Assembly (NCBI GenBank): GCA_022072445.1
Contig: JAJVHV010000005.1
Coordinates: forward strand, 186,001-250,000
Reading direction: 5' to 3'
Origin: Phycisphaerae bacterium
Lineage (GTDB): Bacteria; Planctomycetota; Phycisphaerae; UBA1845; Fen-1342
Length of the DNA: 64,000 bases
A program made the translations under genes and the position numbers. Below the pieces are notes generated by a model. The model worked only from the letters and a program-made list of their open reading frames with translations. It did not search any database and was not told the DNA's origin. Below are positions 42,022 through 50,061 of the stretch, one piece after another. Position 1 is the stretch's first letter, and every line of letters begins with the position of its first letter.

Positions 42022-42230
42022 GGGTCGGGTGCGATAACGGGCTGCGATCCGATTCAGGCTGTTCATGTTCATAGTGTAACACAGAATTCTAGAAAAGCAA
42101 GACCGGGCGGGAGTTTTTTGTGTGGGATCCCCGCTGGCAGGGCAGGAAGCACGCTCACGCCTGCGGCGAGAGCGCGGACAGGAGTGCAGCCGAGGGCGGC
42201 CGCTCTCCGCGGGTTCAAGCATGCCGCCGG
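42022..42230. other. Intergenic gap with AT-rich patch and diverged palindromes
   Basis: No gene is supported in these 209 bases between convergent genes. An AT-rich patch (42060-42120) contains CATAGTGTAACACAGAATTC and ends in a T6 run, without a clear stem, so it is only a weak terminator candidate. At 42150-42208 two diverged repeat elements lie next to each other: a CTCACGCCTGCGGCGAGAG copy, also seen at 60243-60262, and a GGAGTGCAGCCGAGGGCGGC copy of the palindrome at 51045-51068. Confidence 0.5.
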
Positions 42231-43331
42231 CTACGGCGGCGGGATACGCTGGAACGTGGCGGCTTCGGCCGGGGCGGTTGCGTCGTCGGTGGCGGGGCAG
42301 TGCGTGTTGTCGACGCCGAGCAGCTCGAACGCGACCAGGGCGTTGACGCTGAGCGGGTCGCCGTCATCCACAATCCCGAGCAGCGCGTGGCCCCCGCCGG
42401 GCAGCGCCGGCCCGAGCGCGAGACCTTCCATGTTGTTGACGTTGCCCTGCCACAGGGGCGACTTCGAAACTGGTATGTAACTCGCCCCATCCAGGCCGTC
42501 CAGGAGCCGCACGTCGGTCGCGCCGACGAAGCCGATTTCATACATCCGGCTCTGGAACAGGCCCGAGAGATTGAACGCGAGCGAGCGCTCCAGGGCGATG
42601 ATGCGGCCGTCCGGAAGCTGCACGAGCTCCGATAGTCCGCTCGATCCGCCGGTGATCGTGCCGCCGTGCATCGGGTCAACTTCGTAGGCGAATTGCGCGC
42701 CCGGCACGAACGACGCTCCGGCGGGCGTGTATTTCAGCAACCGCACGACCGTGCCGCTCGAGGGGGACGCGACCGGTCCGTCGACGGTCAGGGCTTCTTC
42801 GTTGGCGGTCCAGATCTCCTGCCCGTCGCAGAGGCGGGTCAGCGATTCGAAGCCGCGATTGGAGCGGCGATTCGCGAAGACCGCGGGGGTGTCAAGCACT
42901 TTGAGCAGCGAACCGTCGGCGAGGCTGAACTCGCGCACGGCGGGCGTTCCCTCCTCGCTCAGCCAGACGCTCCCGCCGTCGCCGCCGGCATAGGCGATGC
43001 CCTCGAAGTCGCGCGACTCGGCCAGCGCGAGCCCGCCGGTGACGACCGCGCCAAGAATGCCCGCGTCGGCGGCGAACTCGACGTCGATGAAGACGAGCTT
43101 GTTGGAGTTGTCCATCACGGCGATGAAGTGTCCGCCGCCGGTGTGCGTCAGGCCGCTCAGTCCGGCGATGGTGAACGACTGGCCGAATTGGTCGGTGGTG
43201 GATGTCGGCAGCGTGACGCTGCCGCGCGGGATGACACTGAGGATCTGCGCCCCCACCGGCGTGCAGGCGCTTAGGGCCGGAAGCAACGCGAGCAGTCCCC
43301 AGCGCCGAAGTCTGCAGGCCAGGCCGTGCAT
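42231..43331 (-). CDS. Lipoprotein of the esterase-like phytase family
   Basis: This 366-residue protein has a lipoprotein signal with lipobox ALSAC (Cys at about 23). The domain is an esterase-like/phytase beta-propeller: RDFEGIAYAGGDGGSVWLSEE, PAVREFSLADGSLLKVL, RRSNRGFESLTRL, GGSSGLSELVQLPDGRIIALERSL, NNMEGLALGPALPGG and LLGIVDDGD. Family members hydrolyse phosphate esters or are uncharacterised. It is probably anchored in a membrane facing the periplasm. It starts exactly at the end of dus (TGATG overlap), so it is transcribed with that gene, though the functions seem unrelated. Confidence 0.75.
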   Translation of the reverse strand: MHGLACRLRRWGLLALLPALSACTPVGAQILSVIPRGSVTLPTSTTDQFGQSFTIAGLSGLTHTGGGHFIAVMDNSNKLVFIDVEFAADAGILGAVVTGGLALAESRDFEGIAYAGGDGGSVWLSEEGTPAVREFSLADGSLLKVLDTPAVFANRRSNRGFESLTRLCDGQEIWTANEEALTVDGPVASPSSGTVVRLLKYTPAGASFVPGAQFAYEVDPMHGGTITGGSSGLSELVQLPDGRIIALERSLAFNLSGLFQSRMYEIGFVGATDVRLLDGLDGASYIPVSKSPLWQGNVNNMEGLALGPALPGGGHALLGIVDDGDPLSVNALVAFELLGVDNTHCPATDDATAPAEAATFQRIPPP

Positions 43332-44389
43332 CAATTGTTCTCCGCAGCGCAGGCTCCCGCGGCGATGAGGTCGCCTGGCCCATGACGGTGTCTGCCGGGC
43401 GGCCAGGTCGCCACTGGGTCGTACCACGTAGCGAGCACGCGCTGCCAGTCCTCGGCGCTGGCGGCGCGGACGAACGCTTCGCGCACCTGCGTGCCGCAGG
43501 GATGCAGTTCGCTGTACTTGATGCCGAATTTGCGCATGATGCGCGGCGCATCCTCTGTTCGCGCGCGAGCACAGAGGGCGTAGTGCTCGCGGATGACGGC
43601 GCCTTGCTCGGCGACGCTGGGCGGATCGGGCAGCGTCTGTCCTGAGAGCAGCGCTCGCACCTGCGAGAAGATCCAGGGATTGCCGATGCAGCCGCGGGCG
43701 ATCGTGACGCCGTCCACGCCAGTCTGCTCCAGCATCCGCACCACGTCCAGCGCGGTGAAAAGATCGCCGCTGCCGAGCACCGTGCGGTTGCCAGCGTGCC
43801 GCTTGGCGCGGGCGAGAAAGTCCCAGCGGCTGGGCCCGACGTACTTTTGCTCGACCGTCCGGCCGTGAACGGTGATCGCCGCCAGGCCCTGTTCGAACGC
43901 ATAGTCGAAGATACGAAAGAAGCTCTGCTCGCTGTCGCCCGAGTCGTCCATGCCGCGGCGCATCTTGAGTGTGACGGGGATGGCCGGCGGGACGGCGTCG
44001 CGCACACGGCGGATGATCTCGAACGCGGTGGGGGGGTCGGAAAGCAGATAACCCCCGCGGCAGCGGCCGAGCACTTTGCGAACGGGGCAACCGAAGTTGA
44101 TGTCGATGACGTCGAACCCGGCGTCGGCCATCAGGGCCGCGGCCTGCCCGAACTGCTCCGGCTCGGAACCCATGAGCTGGCCGCCGACGGGGTGGTCGCG
44201 CGGGTCGAGCGCCAGTGCGCGGCGGCGCAGCTTTCCGGGCTGAACGACCAGCTTGTCGAGCACGACTTCGTGCAGGGCGTAGGGCGCGCCGAGCCGCCGG
44301 GCGATGAGGCGCATGGGGCCGTCGCTGTAGCCCGATAACGCCGCCTGGACGGCGGGCGCGTCGATCTGGAGGTGGCCGATGGTCAGCAT
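43331..44389 (-). CDS. dusB: tRNA-dihydrouridine synthase (DusB-like)
   Basis: This 352-residue TIM-barrel flavoenzyme reduces uridine to dihydrouridine in tRNA. Motifs are APAVQAALSGYSDGPMRLIAR at the start, IDINFGCPVRKVLGRCRGGYLL with the catalytic Cys (about 100), LKMRRGMDD, ITVHGRTVEQKYVGPSRWDF, GSGDLFTALDV and IARGCIGNPWIF. These fit the Dus superfamily, closest to DusB by the CPVRKV loop. The subgroup is inferred. It starts near a small divergent gene (paaB-like) 138 bp away. Confidence 0.9.
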   Translation of the reverse strand: MLTIGHLQIDAPAVQAALSGYSDGPMRLIARRLGAPYALHEVVLDKLVVQPGKLRRRALALDPRDHPVGGQLMGSEPEQFGQAAALMADAGFDVIDINFGCPVRKVLGRCRGGYLLSDPPTAFEIIRRVRDAVPPAIPVTLKMRRGMDDSGDSEQSFFRIFDYAFEQGLAAITVHGRTVEQKYVGPSRWDFLARAKRHAGNRTVLGSGDLFTALDVVRMLEQTGVDGVTIARGCIGNPWIFSQVRALLSGQTLPDPPSVAEQGAVIREHYALCARARTEDAPRIMRKFGIKYSELHPCGTQVREAFVRAASAEDWQRVLATWYDPVATWPPGRHRHGPGDLIAAGACAAENN

Positions 44390-44527
44390 TGAAGCGCATT
44401 ATAGCTGCGGTGTGCCGTTTGAATTCGGCCGGTATGATCTGCGCGCCGCGGCGGCGCGAGAGCGGCGGTGGGGCGTTTCAGAAGCGGTGCGAACGATATT
44501 GGACGCCGCCGGCGATGGAGCAACGAG

Positions 44528-44860
44528 ATGAGCGATTCACAATGGCGCGTCTGGGAGGTGTTTCACCAGCAGGCCCGCGGCGACGCTCACATTTACGTGG
44601 GCAGCGTGCACGCGCCGGACGCGGAGATGGCATTGCTGCTGGCGAAGGAACAATACGGCCGGCGGCAGGCGTGCGTGAACATGTGGGTGGTCGACGCGCG
44701 GCACATTCATCGCACCGAGTACAGCGACAGCGACATCTTTTCCCCCGGCACCGACAAGAGCTACCGCGAGGCGTATGGGTACGACACGACCAGGCGCATC
44801 CGGGCGGTGCGTGAGTCGCGGAAGGGCGGCACGGCGCGCGACGGCGGGGAAGAGACCTGA
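44528..44860 (+). CDS. PaaB-like protein (phenylacetyl-CoA epoxidase subunit family)
   Basis: This 110-residue protein has the PaaB pattern: WRVWEVFHQQARGDAHIYVGSVHAPDAEMALLLAKEQYGRR, NMWVVDARHIHRT, and DIFSPGTDKSYREAYGYD. In the Paa pathway PaaB is a non-catalytic bridge of the PaaABCE epoxidase. None of paaA, paaC, paaE or other phenylacetate genes is present. An isolated paralogue may have another role. ATG 44528 has GGAG seven bases upstream. Confidence 0.75.
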   Translation: MSDSQWRVWEVFHQQARGDAHIYVGSVHAPDAEMALLLAKEQYGRRQACVNMWVVDARHIHRTEYSDSDIFSPGTDKSYREAYGYDTTRRIRAVRESRKGGTARDGGEET

Positions 44861-44896
44861 CCGCGGCCGGCGTCGGGCGCCGCGGCTGGCGGCACT

Positions 44897-47521
44897 TCAG
44901 CGCGGCGCGCCGCCGAGCCGTTCGTGCAGCGCGCGGTAATCCGTCTTGCCGGTGCCGAGCAGCGGGAGTTGATCGAGCTGCACGACGCGGGAGACGTTGT
45001 GCAGGGGCGAAAGGCCGGCCGACCGGATCATGGCGTTGGCCCGGTCGCGGTCGACGTCGCGCGTCGTGAACAACACGATTTCCGGGCGCATTTCGTCGCT
45101 GGTGGCCTCGATGGCCAGCACCGGTCCTTCGTCGTCGTCGCGCGCGAGCTGCTGCTCGAGGACAGCCTCGATCGCCGGCAACGAGACCATCTCGCCGCCG
45201 AGCTTGACGAATCGCTTCAAGCGTCCGCGAAACGTCATGACGCCGCCGGCGTCGGCGGAGACCAGGTCGCCCGTGCGATACCAGCTTTTTCCCTCGAATT
45301 CGACGAACGGCGAGGGAGCGTCGCCGAGGTAGCCGCCGAACACGCTCGGCCCGCGCACCAGCAGCATGCCGACCGCGGCGGGCGCGACGCGCCCGCCGCG
45401 CTCCGGTTCGACGATGGCGGCTTCCAGCGACGGGAGCAGCTTTCCGATAGTTCCGGGCTGCGCCTCGTGCAGGCGGTTGACCGAGACGATGGGCGAGCAT
45501 TCGGTGATGCCATAGCCTTCGAGCACAACGGCTTGCGGGCAGGCCGCGGCCAGCGCGGCGTAGGTTTTGTCCGGGCATTTTTCGGCGCCCGTGACCGCGA
45601 GCCGCAGGCTGGCGAGCTGTCCGGGCGCCGAGGCACGGACGATTCCCGACAGAAACGTCGGCGTACCAACCACGAGCGACGCGCGATATGCCTCGATCAA
45701 GCCGGCCAGGGCGAAACTGTCGGTCGGGTTGGCGTGATAAACCGCCCGCACGCCGGCAAGCAGCGGCAGCAACATCGTGACCGTCAGGCCGAAGGAGTGG
45801 AACGGCGGCAGGAAACCGATCAGCCGCTCGTCGGCGTCGATCGAGATTTCGCTCAACACGTCGCGCAGGTTGGCGAGCAGGTTGGCATGTGTCAGCGGCA
45901 CGGCCTTGGGCAGCGACTCGGAACCACTGGTCAGCAGGATCGCGGCAACGTTCGGCGCGGCCGCGCGGCGCAGGGCGCGCCAGGAGAGCCGCGCCGCGGC
46001 GGCGGCGCGCAGCTTCTCAAGCCGCGTCAGCCGCTTTCCCAGCTCTTCCAGCCGGACCAAGCGCTCGGCGACGCCGGTGAGGTCGATGCCCTGCGACGCC
46101 AGGCGCGTCAGCAGCGCGCCGGCCGTGAGCACGCGTCGCACGTCCAGCACGTCGAGCGCGTGTTGCAGATTGCGCGCTCCGGTCGTCCAGTTCACCATGA
46201 CGGGCGTCTTGCCGGCAAACAGCGTCGCCAGATAGGTCGTGGTGGCGGCGACCGACGCCGGCAGCATGATCCCGACGCGCTGCCCCTCCAGCCGCGCCAG
46301 ATGCGGCCGCAGGACCAGCGCGGCCGTCACCAGATCGCGATACGTCCGCACGCCGCTGGCCTGGTCGGCGATGACGACCGCCGACGGTTGCCGCCGTGCG
46401 GCAGCGAGGAACACGCTCGTCAGCGATTCTCCGGCGGGCAGAGCGGCGGCGCCGTGGGGTCGCGGACGAAACCAGGCGGGCGGGGCCGGCTTGATCTCAA
46501 CGGCGCTCGGCCCGACTACCTGGCCGCAGGCGGCCAGCACACAATCGCCGACGGTCTGAAGCGCGGCGGTGTCTCCGGCGTGAAATCCGAACTCCTTACC
46601 GAGCCACAGGAGCAGCTCGGCGCGGTCGAGGCTGTCGAGGCCCAGGTCGTGCGCCAGGCGCAGCTCGTCGCGCAAGTTGGTTCGGCCGGCCAGCGCGCTC
46701 AAGTACTGGAGCACCAGGGCGCGGGTCGCCGGGGGAGCTTCATGCGGGTCGCCGATCGGCCGCGCGATCCGTGGTTCGGGTAGCTCGCGTGTTTGCGGGC
46801 TTTCCCAGATCGAGTAGGGGACGTAGCGCGCGGCGGGCGCGTCCTGGTTGTAAAAACGCTCGAGGTAGTCGTTGAAGGCGTTGCGGCCGGCGGTGCGCGG
46901 CAAGTCGGACGGCTCTTCCAGCTCGATCTCGACGACGCGCCGCGGCGAGAAGAAAAGGCCGTTTTCCAGCAACTGCAACGCCCCGCGCCGCAGGCAATGG
47001 GCCACGTCGGGGGTGCCGGCTGCGTAGCTGAAGCTGCTGCCCCACAGGCCGCGCGTCCGGACGAGCACGACGCGCGCGTCGGATACCTGGCTGAGGATCG
47101 TCTCGGCGGCGCTGTTGCCGCGCAGGTCTTCGAGCCGCGTGCGATAGACGTGGCCGGACGGATAGAGCAGCAGATTCTGCCCCTGCCGCAGCACCTCGAC
47201 GCAGCGCCGGACGGCCTCGTCGACCTCGGCCCGCGCCTCGGGGCCATACTTCCCAAGAAACGGGACATCCAGCGCGTTCACCTGCCGCGCCAGCCAGCGC
47301 AGGTAACCGCGCTGCATCTGGTCGCGGTCGATCAGCGGACGCGGCCGGAAGGTGGCGTGCAGATGCGCCACGAGAATGACTGGATCGATGAACGCCGGAT
47401 GATTCGGCAGGAACAGGATGCCGCGCCGGCCGCGGGCGGCGACGGCTTCGAGGCCGCGGATGCGCACGTCATAGCGCAGCGCAAGCAGACGCCGGGCGAC
47501 AGATCGGACAATCGCCATCAT
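44897..47521 (-). CDS. Acyltransferase-ACP-acyl ligase fusion (Aas-like)
   Basis: This 874-residue protein has three parts. Residues 1-240 are a PlsC/LPLAT domain with the HxxxxD motif in FLPNHPAFIDPVIL and an LLYPSGHVYRTRLED block. Residues 265-335 form an acyl carrier domain with the phosphopantetheine site LGLDSLDRAELLLWL. Residues 370-870 are an AMP-forming ligase: ILLTSGSESLPKAVPLTH, VLEGYGITECSPIVSVN, WYRTGDL and GTGKTDY. E. coli Aas fuses an acyltransferase and acyl-ACP synthetase without the carrier domain. This one could activate a fatty acid, load it on its own ACP and transfer it to a lysophospholipid. It lies 77 bp downstream of terC. Confidence 0.85.
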   Translation of the reverse strand: MMAIVRSVARRLLALRYDVRIRGLEAVAARGRRGILFLPNHPAFIDPVILVAHLHATFRPRPLIDRDQMQRGYLRWLARQVNALDVPFLGKYGPEARAEVDEAVRRCVEVLRQGQNLLLYPSGHVYRTRLEDLRGNSAAETILSQVSDARVVLVRTRGLWGSSFSYAAGTPDVAHCLRRGALQLLENGLFFSPRRVVEIELEEPSDLPRTAGRNAFNDYLERFYNQDAPAARYVPYSIWESPQTRELPEPRIARPIGDPHEAPPATRALVLQYLSALAGRTNLRDELRLAHDLGLDSLDRAELLLWLGKEFGFHAGDTAALQTVGDCVLAACGQVVGPSAVEIKPAPPAWFRPRPHGAAALPAGESLTSVFLAAARRQPSAVVIADQASGVRTYRDLVTAALVLRPHLARLEGQRVGIMLPASVAATTTYLATLFAGKTPVMVNWTTGARNLQHALDVLDVRRVLTAGALLTRLASQGIDLTGVAERLVRLEELGKRLTRLEKLRAAAAARLSWRALRRAAAPNVAAILLTSGSESLPKAVPLTHANLLANLRDVLSEISIDADERLIGFLPPFHSFGLTVTMLLPLLAGVRAVYHANPTDSFALAGLIEAYRASLVVGTPTFLSGIVRASAPGQLASLRLAVTGAEKCPDKTYAALAAACPQAVVLEGYGITECSPIVSVNRLHEAQPGTIGKLLPSLEAAIVEPERGGRVAPAAVGMLLVRGPSVFGGYLGDAPSPFVEFEGKSWYRTGDLVSADAGGVMTFRGRLKRFVKLGGEMVSLPAIEAVLEQQLARDDDEGPVLAIEATSDEMRPEIVLFTTRDVDRDRANAMIRSAGLSPLHNVSRVVQLDQLPLLGTGKTDYRALHERLGGAPR

Positions 47522-47597
47522 GCCGTCGGATTGTATGGCGGCGCGGGCGGCGCGCCGCGTTCCGTGGTTCGGCCTGCCGCGGACGCCCGCGCCGCCG

Positions 47598-48551
47598 CTA
47601 GGTCGCTGTTGCGGGACGGGGCGTGCGTGGCGCCGCCAGCAGTGAGGCGGCGATGGCGACAGTCAGGATCAGCGCGATGATTCCCAGCGACGCGCCGACG
47701 GGCATCTTGTATCCCAGCCCGGCGTGGGCCAGCATTTTGCCGCCAATGAAGATCAGCAGCACGGCCAGCCCGTACGTCAGGTAGTGGAACATCTTCATGA
47801 AGCTGGCCAGCGCGAAGTAGAGGGCCCGCAGCCCCAGGATCGCGAAGACGTTAGACGTATAGACGATGAACGGGTCGGTGGTGATCGCGATGATGGCCGG
47901 AATCGAATCGACCGCGAAGATCACGTCGGTGGTCTCGACGAAGATGAGCACGAGCAGCAGGGGGGTCGCCGCCCACCGACCGGCGTCGCGCGTGATGAAG
48001 CGGTCGCCATCGAACTGCGAGCGCACCGGCAACAGGGCGCGGCTCAGTCGCATGATCGGGTTCTTCTCGGGGTCGATCTGCTTGCCCTTGGCCCACACCA
48101 TCTTGATGCCGGTGATGATCAGCAGGGCTCCGAAGAGGTAGATCGTCCAGGCGAAGTGCTCGATCAGCCACAGCCCGCCGAAGATGAACGCGGCGCGGCA
48201 CAGCAGCGCGCCGAGGATGCCGTAAAAGAGCACCTTGTGCTGATACGCGGCCGGCACGGCGAAGTACGAGAAGATCATCGCGAAGACGAAGACGTTGTCG
48301 ACGCTGAGCGATTTCTCGATCAGGTAGCCCGTCAGGAACTCGATCGCCACGCGGCCGCGGTCGGCAGCGGGGTAGTCGCCGAACCAGCCGGCGTAGATTC
48401 CCAGGTTGAACAGCAGGGCGAGCGCGATCCAGACGCCGCTCCAGGTCAGCGCCTCGCGAAAGCGGACCTCGTGCGACTTGCGGTGAAACACGCCCAGGTC
48501 CAGCGCCAGCATCGCCAGCACAAACAGGTTGAACGTCACCCACCAGAACAT
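47598..48551 (-). CDS. TerC/Alx-family membrane protein
   Basis: This 317-residue integral membrane protein has nine or so helices and two acidic motifs of the family: LTGYLIEKSLSVDNVFVFAMIF (about residues 73-95) and LIFVETTDVIFAVDSIPAII. These motifs place it in the TerC/Alx group. Alx in E. coli is induced by alkaline pH and exports Mn2+; TerC is linked to tellurite resistance. A manganese role is the likely reading here. Only 50 bp separate it from the upstream HPF-like gene, so there is no space for a yybP-ykoY riboswitch. Confidence 0.9.
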   Translation of the reverse strand: MFWWVTFNLFVLAMLALDLGVFHRKSHEVRFREALTWSGVWIALALLFNLGIYAGWFGDYPAADRGRVAIEFLTGYLIEKSLSVDNVFVFAMIFSYFAVPAAYQHKVLFYGILGALLCRAAFIFGGLWLIEHFAWTIYLFGALLIITGIKMVWAKGKQIDPEKNPIMRLSRALLPVRSQFDGDRFITRDAGRWAATPLLLVLIFVETTDVIFAVDSIPAIIAITTDPFIVYTSNVFAILGLRALYFALASFMKMFHYLTYGLAVLLIFIGGKMLAHAGLGYKMPVGASLGIIALILTVAIAASLLAAPRTPRPATAT

Positions 48552-48601
48552 TCAGGTCTCCACTCGCCTACGGGTCCGTCCCGCGCGACGGTCGCGCCGG
48601 C

Positions 48602-48973
48602 CTATGCCCCGTGCCGCGACTCCGCGGGTGGCAGCGCCAGCGGCTGGCTGGCGCGGCCACGGCGCATCTCGCGCGAGCGCTCGATGCGCCCGCGCAACTG
48701 CCGCGCGACGCGCTCGGCGGCACGCCCGACGGCGGCCTCCGCCGATTCGTCAATCACCTCGGCGACGATCGGCGTCCCGTGCGGCCGGGGCGTGGCCTCG
48801 ACCAGGCAGCGGCGATCCGGACCGCCGCGGGGACCATTCACGTCGTCAATCCGCACGCGGACGGCGGCGATGCGGTGGGCAAAGCGGCCCAGGGCGAACT
48901 GCACGCGGCGGTGGATGAGTTCGCGCAACGCGGTGCCGATACTCCCGGCACGATGCTGAATCAGGACTTTCAT
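48602..48973 (-). CDS. HPF/RaiA-like ribosome-associated protein
   Basis: This 123-residue protein fits the short ribosome hibernation/RaiA fold: MKVLIQHRAGSIGTALRELIHRRVQFALGRFAHRIAAVRVRIDDVNGPRGG. A later segment, GTPIVAEVIDESAEAAVGRAAERVARQLRGRI, forms the second helix. The identity is weak but the pattern is that of the sigma-54 modulation/S30EA family. If real, it binds ribosomes during stress. It is transcribed with terC and divergently from the NhaR-like regulator across an AT-rich region. Confidence 0.7.
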   Translation of the reverse strand: MKVLIQHRAGSIGTALRELIHRRVQFALGRFAHRIAAVRVRIDDVNGPRGGPDRRCLVEATPRPHGTPIVAEVIDESAEAAVGRAAERVARQLRGRIERSREMRRGRASQPLALPPAESRHGA

Positions 48974-49057
48974 CGCGACCTCCCTGCGCGGTCTGCGGCG
49001 GGCTCGACGCGCCGGCCGCGGCCGCCTTCCACAGAAGGTTAGGATCGCGGCGATCGA

Positions 49058-49087
49058 TAGACAAATAGATAATGTAGCGATAATCTA
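49058..49087. promoter_or_regulatory. AT-rich operator/promoter candidate between divergent hpf-like and nhaR-like genes
   Basis: TAGACA and TAATCT are spaced 17 bases apart. Two GATAAT direct repeats at 49068 and 49079 are 11 bp apart, one helical turn. TAGAT and ATCTA at 49066-49070 and 49083-49087 form a short inverted repeat. The 50 bp are sharply AT-rich within a GC-rich genome. A LysR-type regulator often binds such a divergent region, autoregulating its own gene and the neighbour. Positions only 13 bases from ATG 49100 mean the boxes may not be a standard promoter. Confidence 0.35.
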
Positions 49088-49099
49088 TAGTAATAAGCT

Positions 49100-50023
49100 A
49101 TGAAACCGGCACCGGCCGACTGGCTGAACTACCACCACCTGATCTACTTCTGGCACGTGGCACGGCACGGCAGCGTCAGCGCCGCCGCCCGCGAACTGCA
49201 CCTCGCCCAGCCGACCGTCTCCGCCCAGATCGGGGCACTGGAACGCGCGGTCGGCGGACGGCTCTTCGAGCGCGCCGGACGGGGTCTGCGGCTCTCCGAC
49301 CTGGGCCGCACGGTGCTTCGCTTCGCCGACGAAATCGCCTGGCTGGGCCGCGAGCTGCTCGACACGCTGCGCGACCGACCCGTCGGCAACCCGGTTCAGA
49401 TTCAGATCGGCGTCGCCGACGTTGTGCCCAAGATCGTGGCCCACGAGCTGATCGCGCCGGCCGTGCGCATGCCCGAACCCGTGCGCGTCGTCTGCTACGA
49501 GTCGACACACGCCGAGCTTTTGGCGCGCCTCGCGATCTATGATCTCGACGTGGTCATCTCCGACGCCCCGGTCACGTCGCAGGTCCGCGTGCGGGCCTTC
49601 AGTCACCTGCTGGGGGAGTGTGGCGTATCGTTTCTGGCGTCGCGTTCGCTGCGGCGGCGCCTGCGGCGGCCGTTCCCGCAAGCGCTCGACGCCGCCCCGT
49701 TCCTGCTGCCGACCGCCAACACTGCCTTGCGCCGCTCGCTGGAGCGCTGGTTCGACGAAGTGGGCGTGCGGCCGAACGTGGTGGGGGAGTTCGAGGACAG
49801 CGCCCTGCTGAAAGTCTTCGCCGAGTCGGGCGCCGGCGTTTTCGCGGCGCCCGACGTGGTGCGCGCGCGGGTCGCCGCGCAGTATGGCCTGGTGGCGGTC
49901 GGGCGGACCGACGCGATCCGCGAGGAGTTTTACTGCATCTCGACCGAACGGCGCGTGACGCACCCCGCCGTCCTGGCCATCACGTCGGCGGCCCGCGGGA
50001 CACTCTTCCGTCGGCCGCTATGA
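49100..50023 (+). CDS. LysR-family regulator, NhaR-like
   Basis: This 307-residue regulator has the NhaR-type opening WLNYHHLIYFWHVARHGSVSAAARELHLAQPTVSAQIGALERAVGGRLFER, a full LysR winged-helix domain. The effector domain continues to residue 300 (IQIGVADVVPKIVAHELIAPA, DLDVVISDAPVT, VGEFEDSALLKVFAESGAGVFAAPDVV). NhaR in E. coli responds to Na+ and alkaline pH and activates the antiporter nhaA; no antiporter gene is present here. The divergent hpf-like and terC genes are the natural candidates for its targets. Confidence 0.88.
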   Translation: MKPAPADWLNYHHLIYFWHVARHGSVSAAARELHLAQPTVSAQIGALERAVGGRLFERAGRGLRLSDLGRTVLRFADEIAWLGRELLDTLRDRPVGNPVQIQIGVADVVPKIVAHELIAPAVRMPEPVRVVCYESTHAELLARLAIYDLDVVISDAPVTSQVRVRAFSHLLGECGVSFLASRSLRRRLRRPFPQALDAAPFLLPTANTALRRSLERWFDEVGVRPNVVGEFEDSALLKVFAESGAGVFAAPDVVRARVAAQYGLVAVGRTDAIREEFYCISTERRVTHPAVLAITSAARGTLFRRPL

Positions 50024-50061
50024 TGAGATTTCCGGCACGGACGCCGCCAGGAGTCTATTTG

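Noticed and set aside
42100-42122. Intrinsic terminator after the M24 peptidase gene
   Set aside because: There is a T6 run, but I could not find a convincing GC-rich stem immediately before it.
37729-42222. A 1497-codon open frame on the - strand
   Set aside because: It is antisense to thiL, tsaE, two glycosyltransferases and the M24 peptidase, all with clear motifs; its own translation is Arg/Gln/His-rich with no domain.
48552-48601. yybP-ykoY manganese riboswitch before terC
   Set aside because: Only 50 bases separate terC from the upstream HPF-like gene, too short for the aptamer, and no matching stems are seen.
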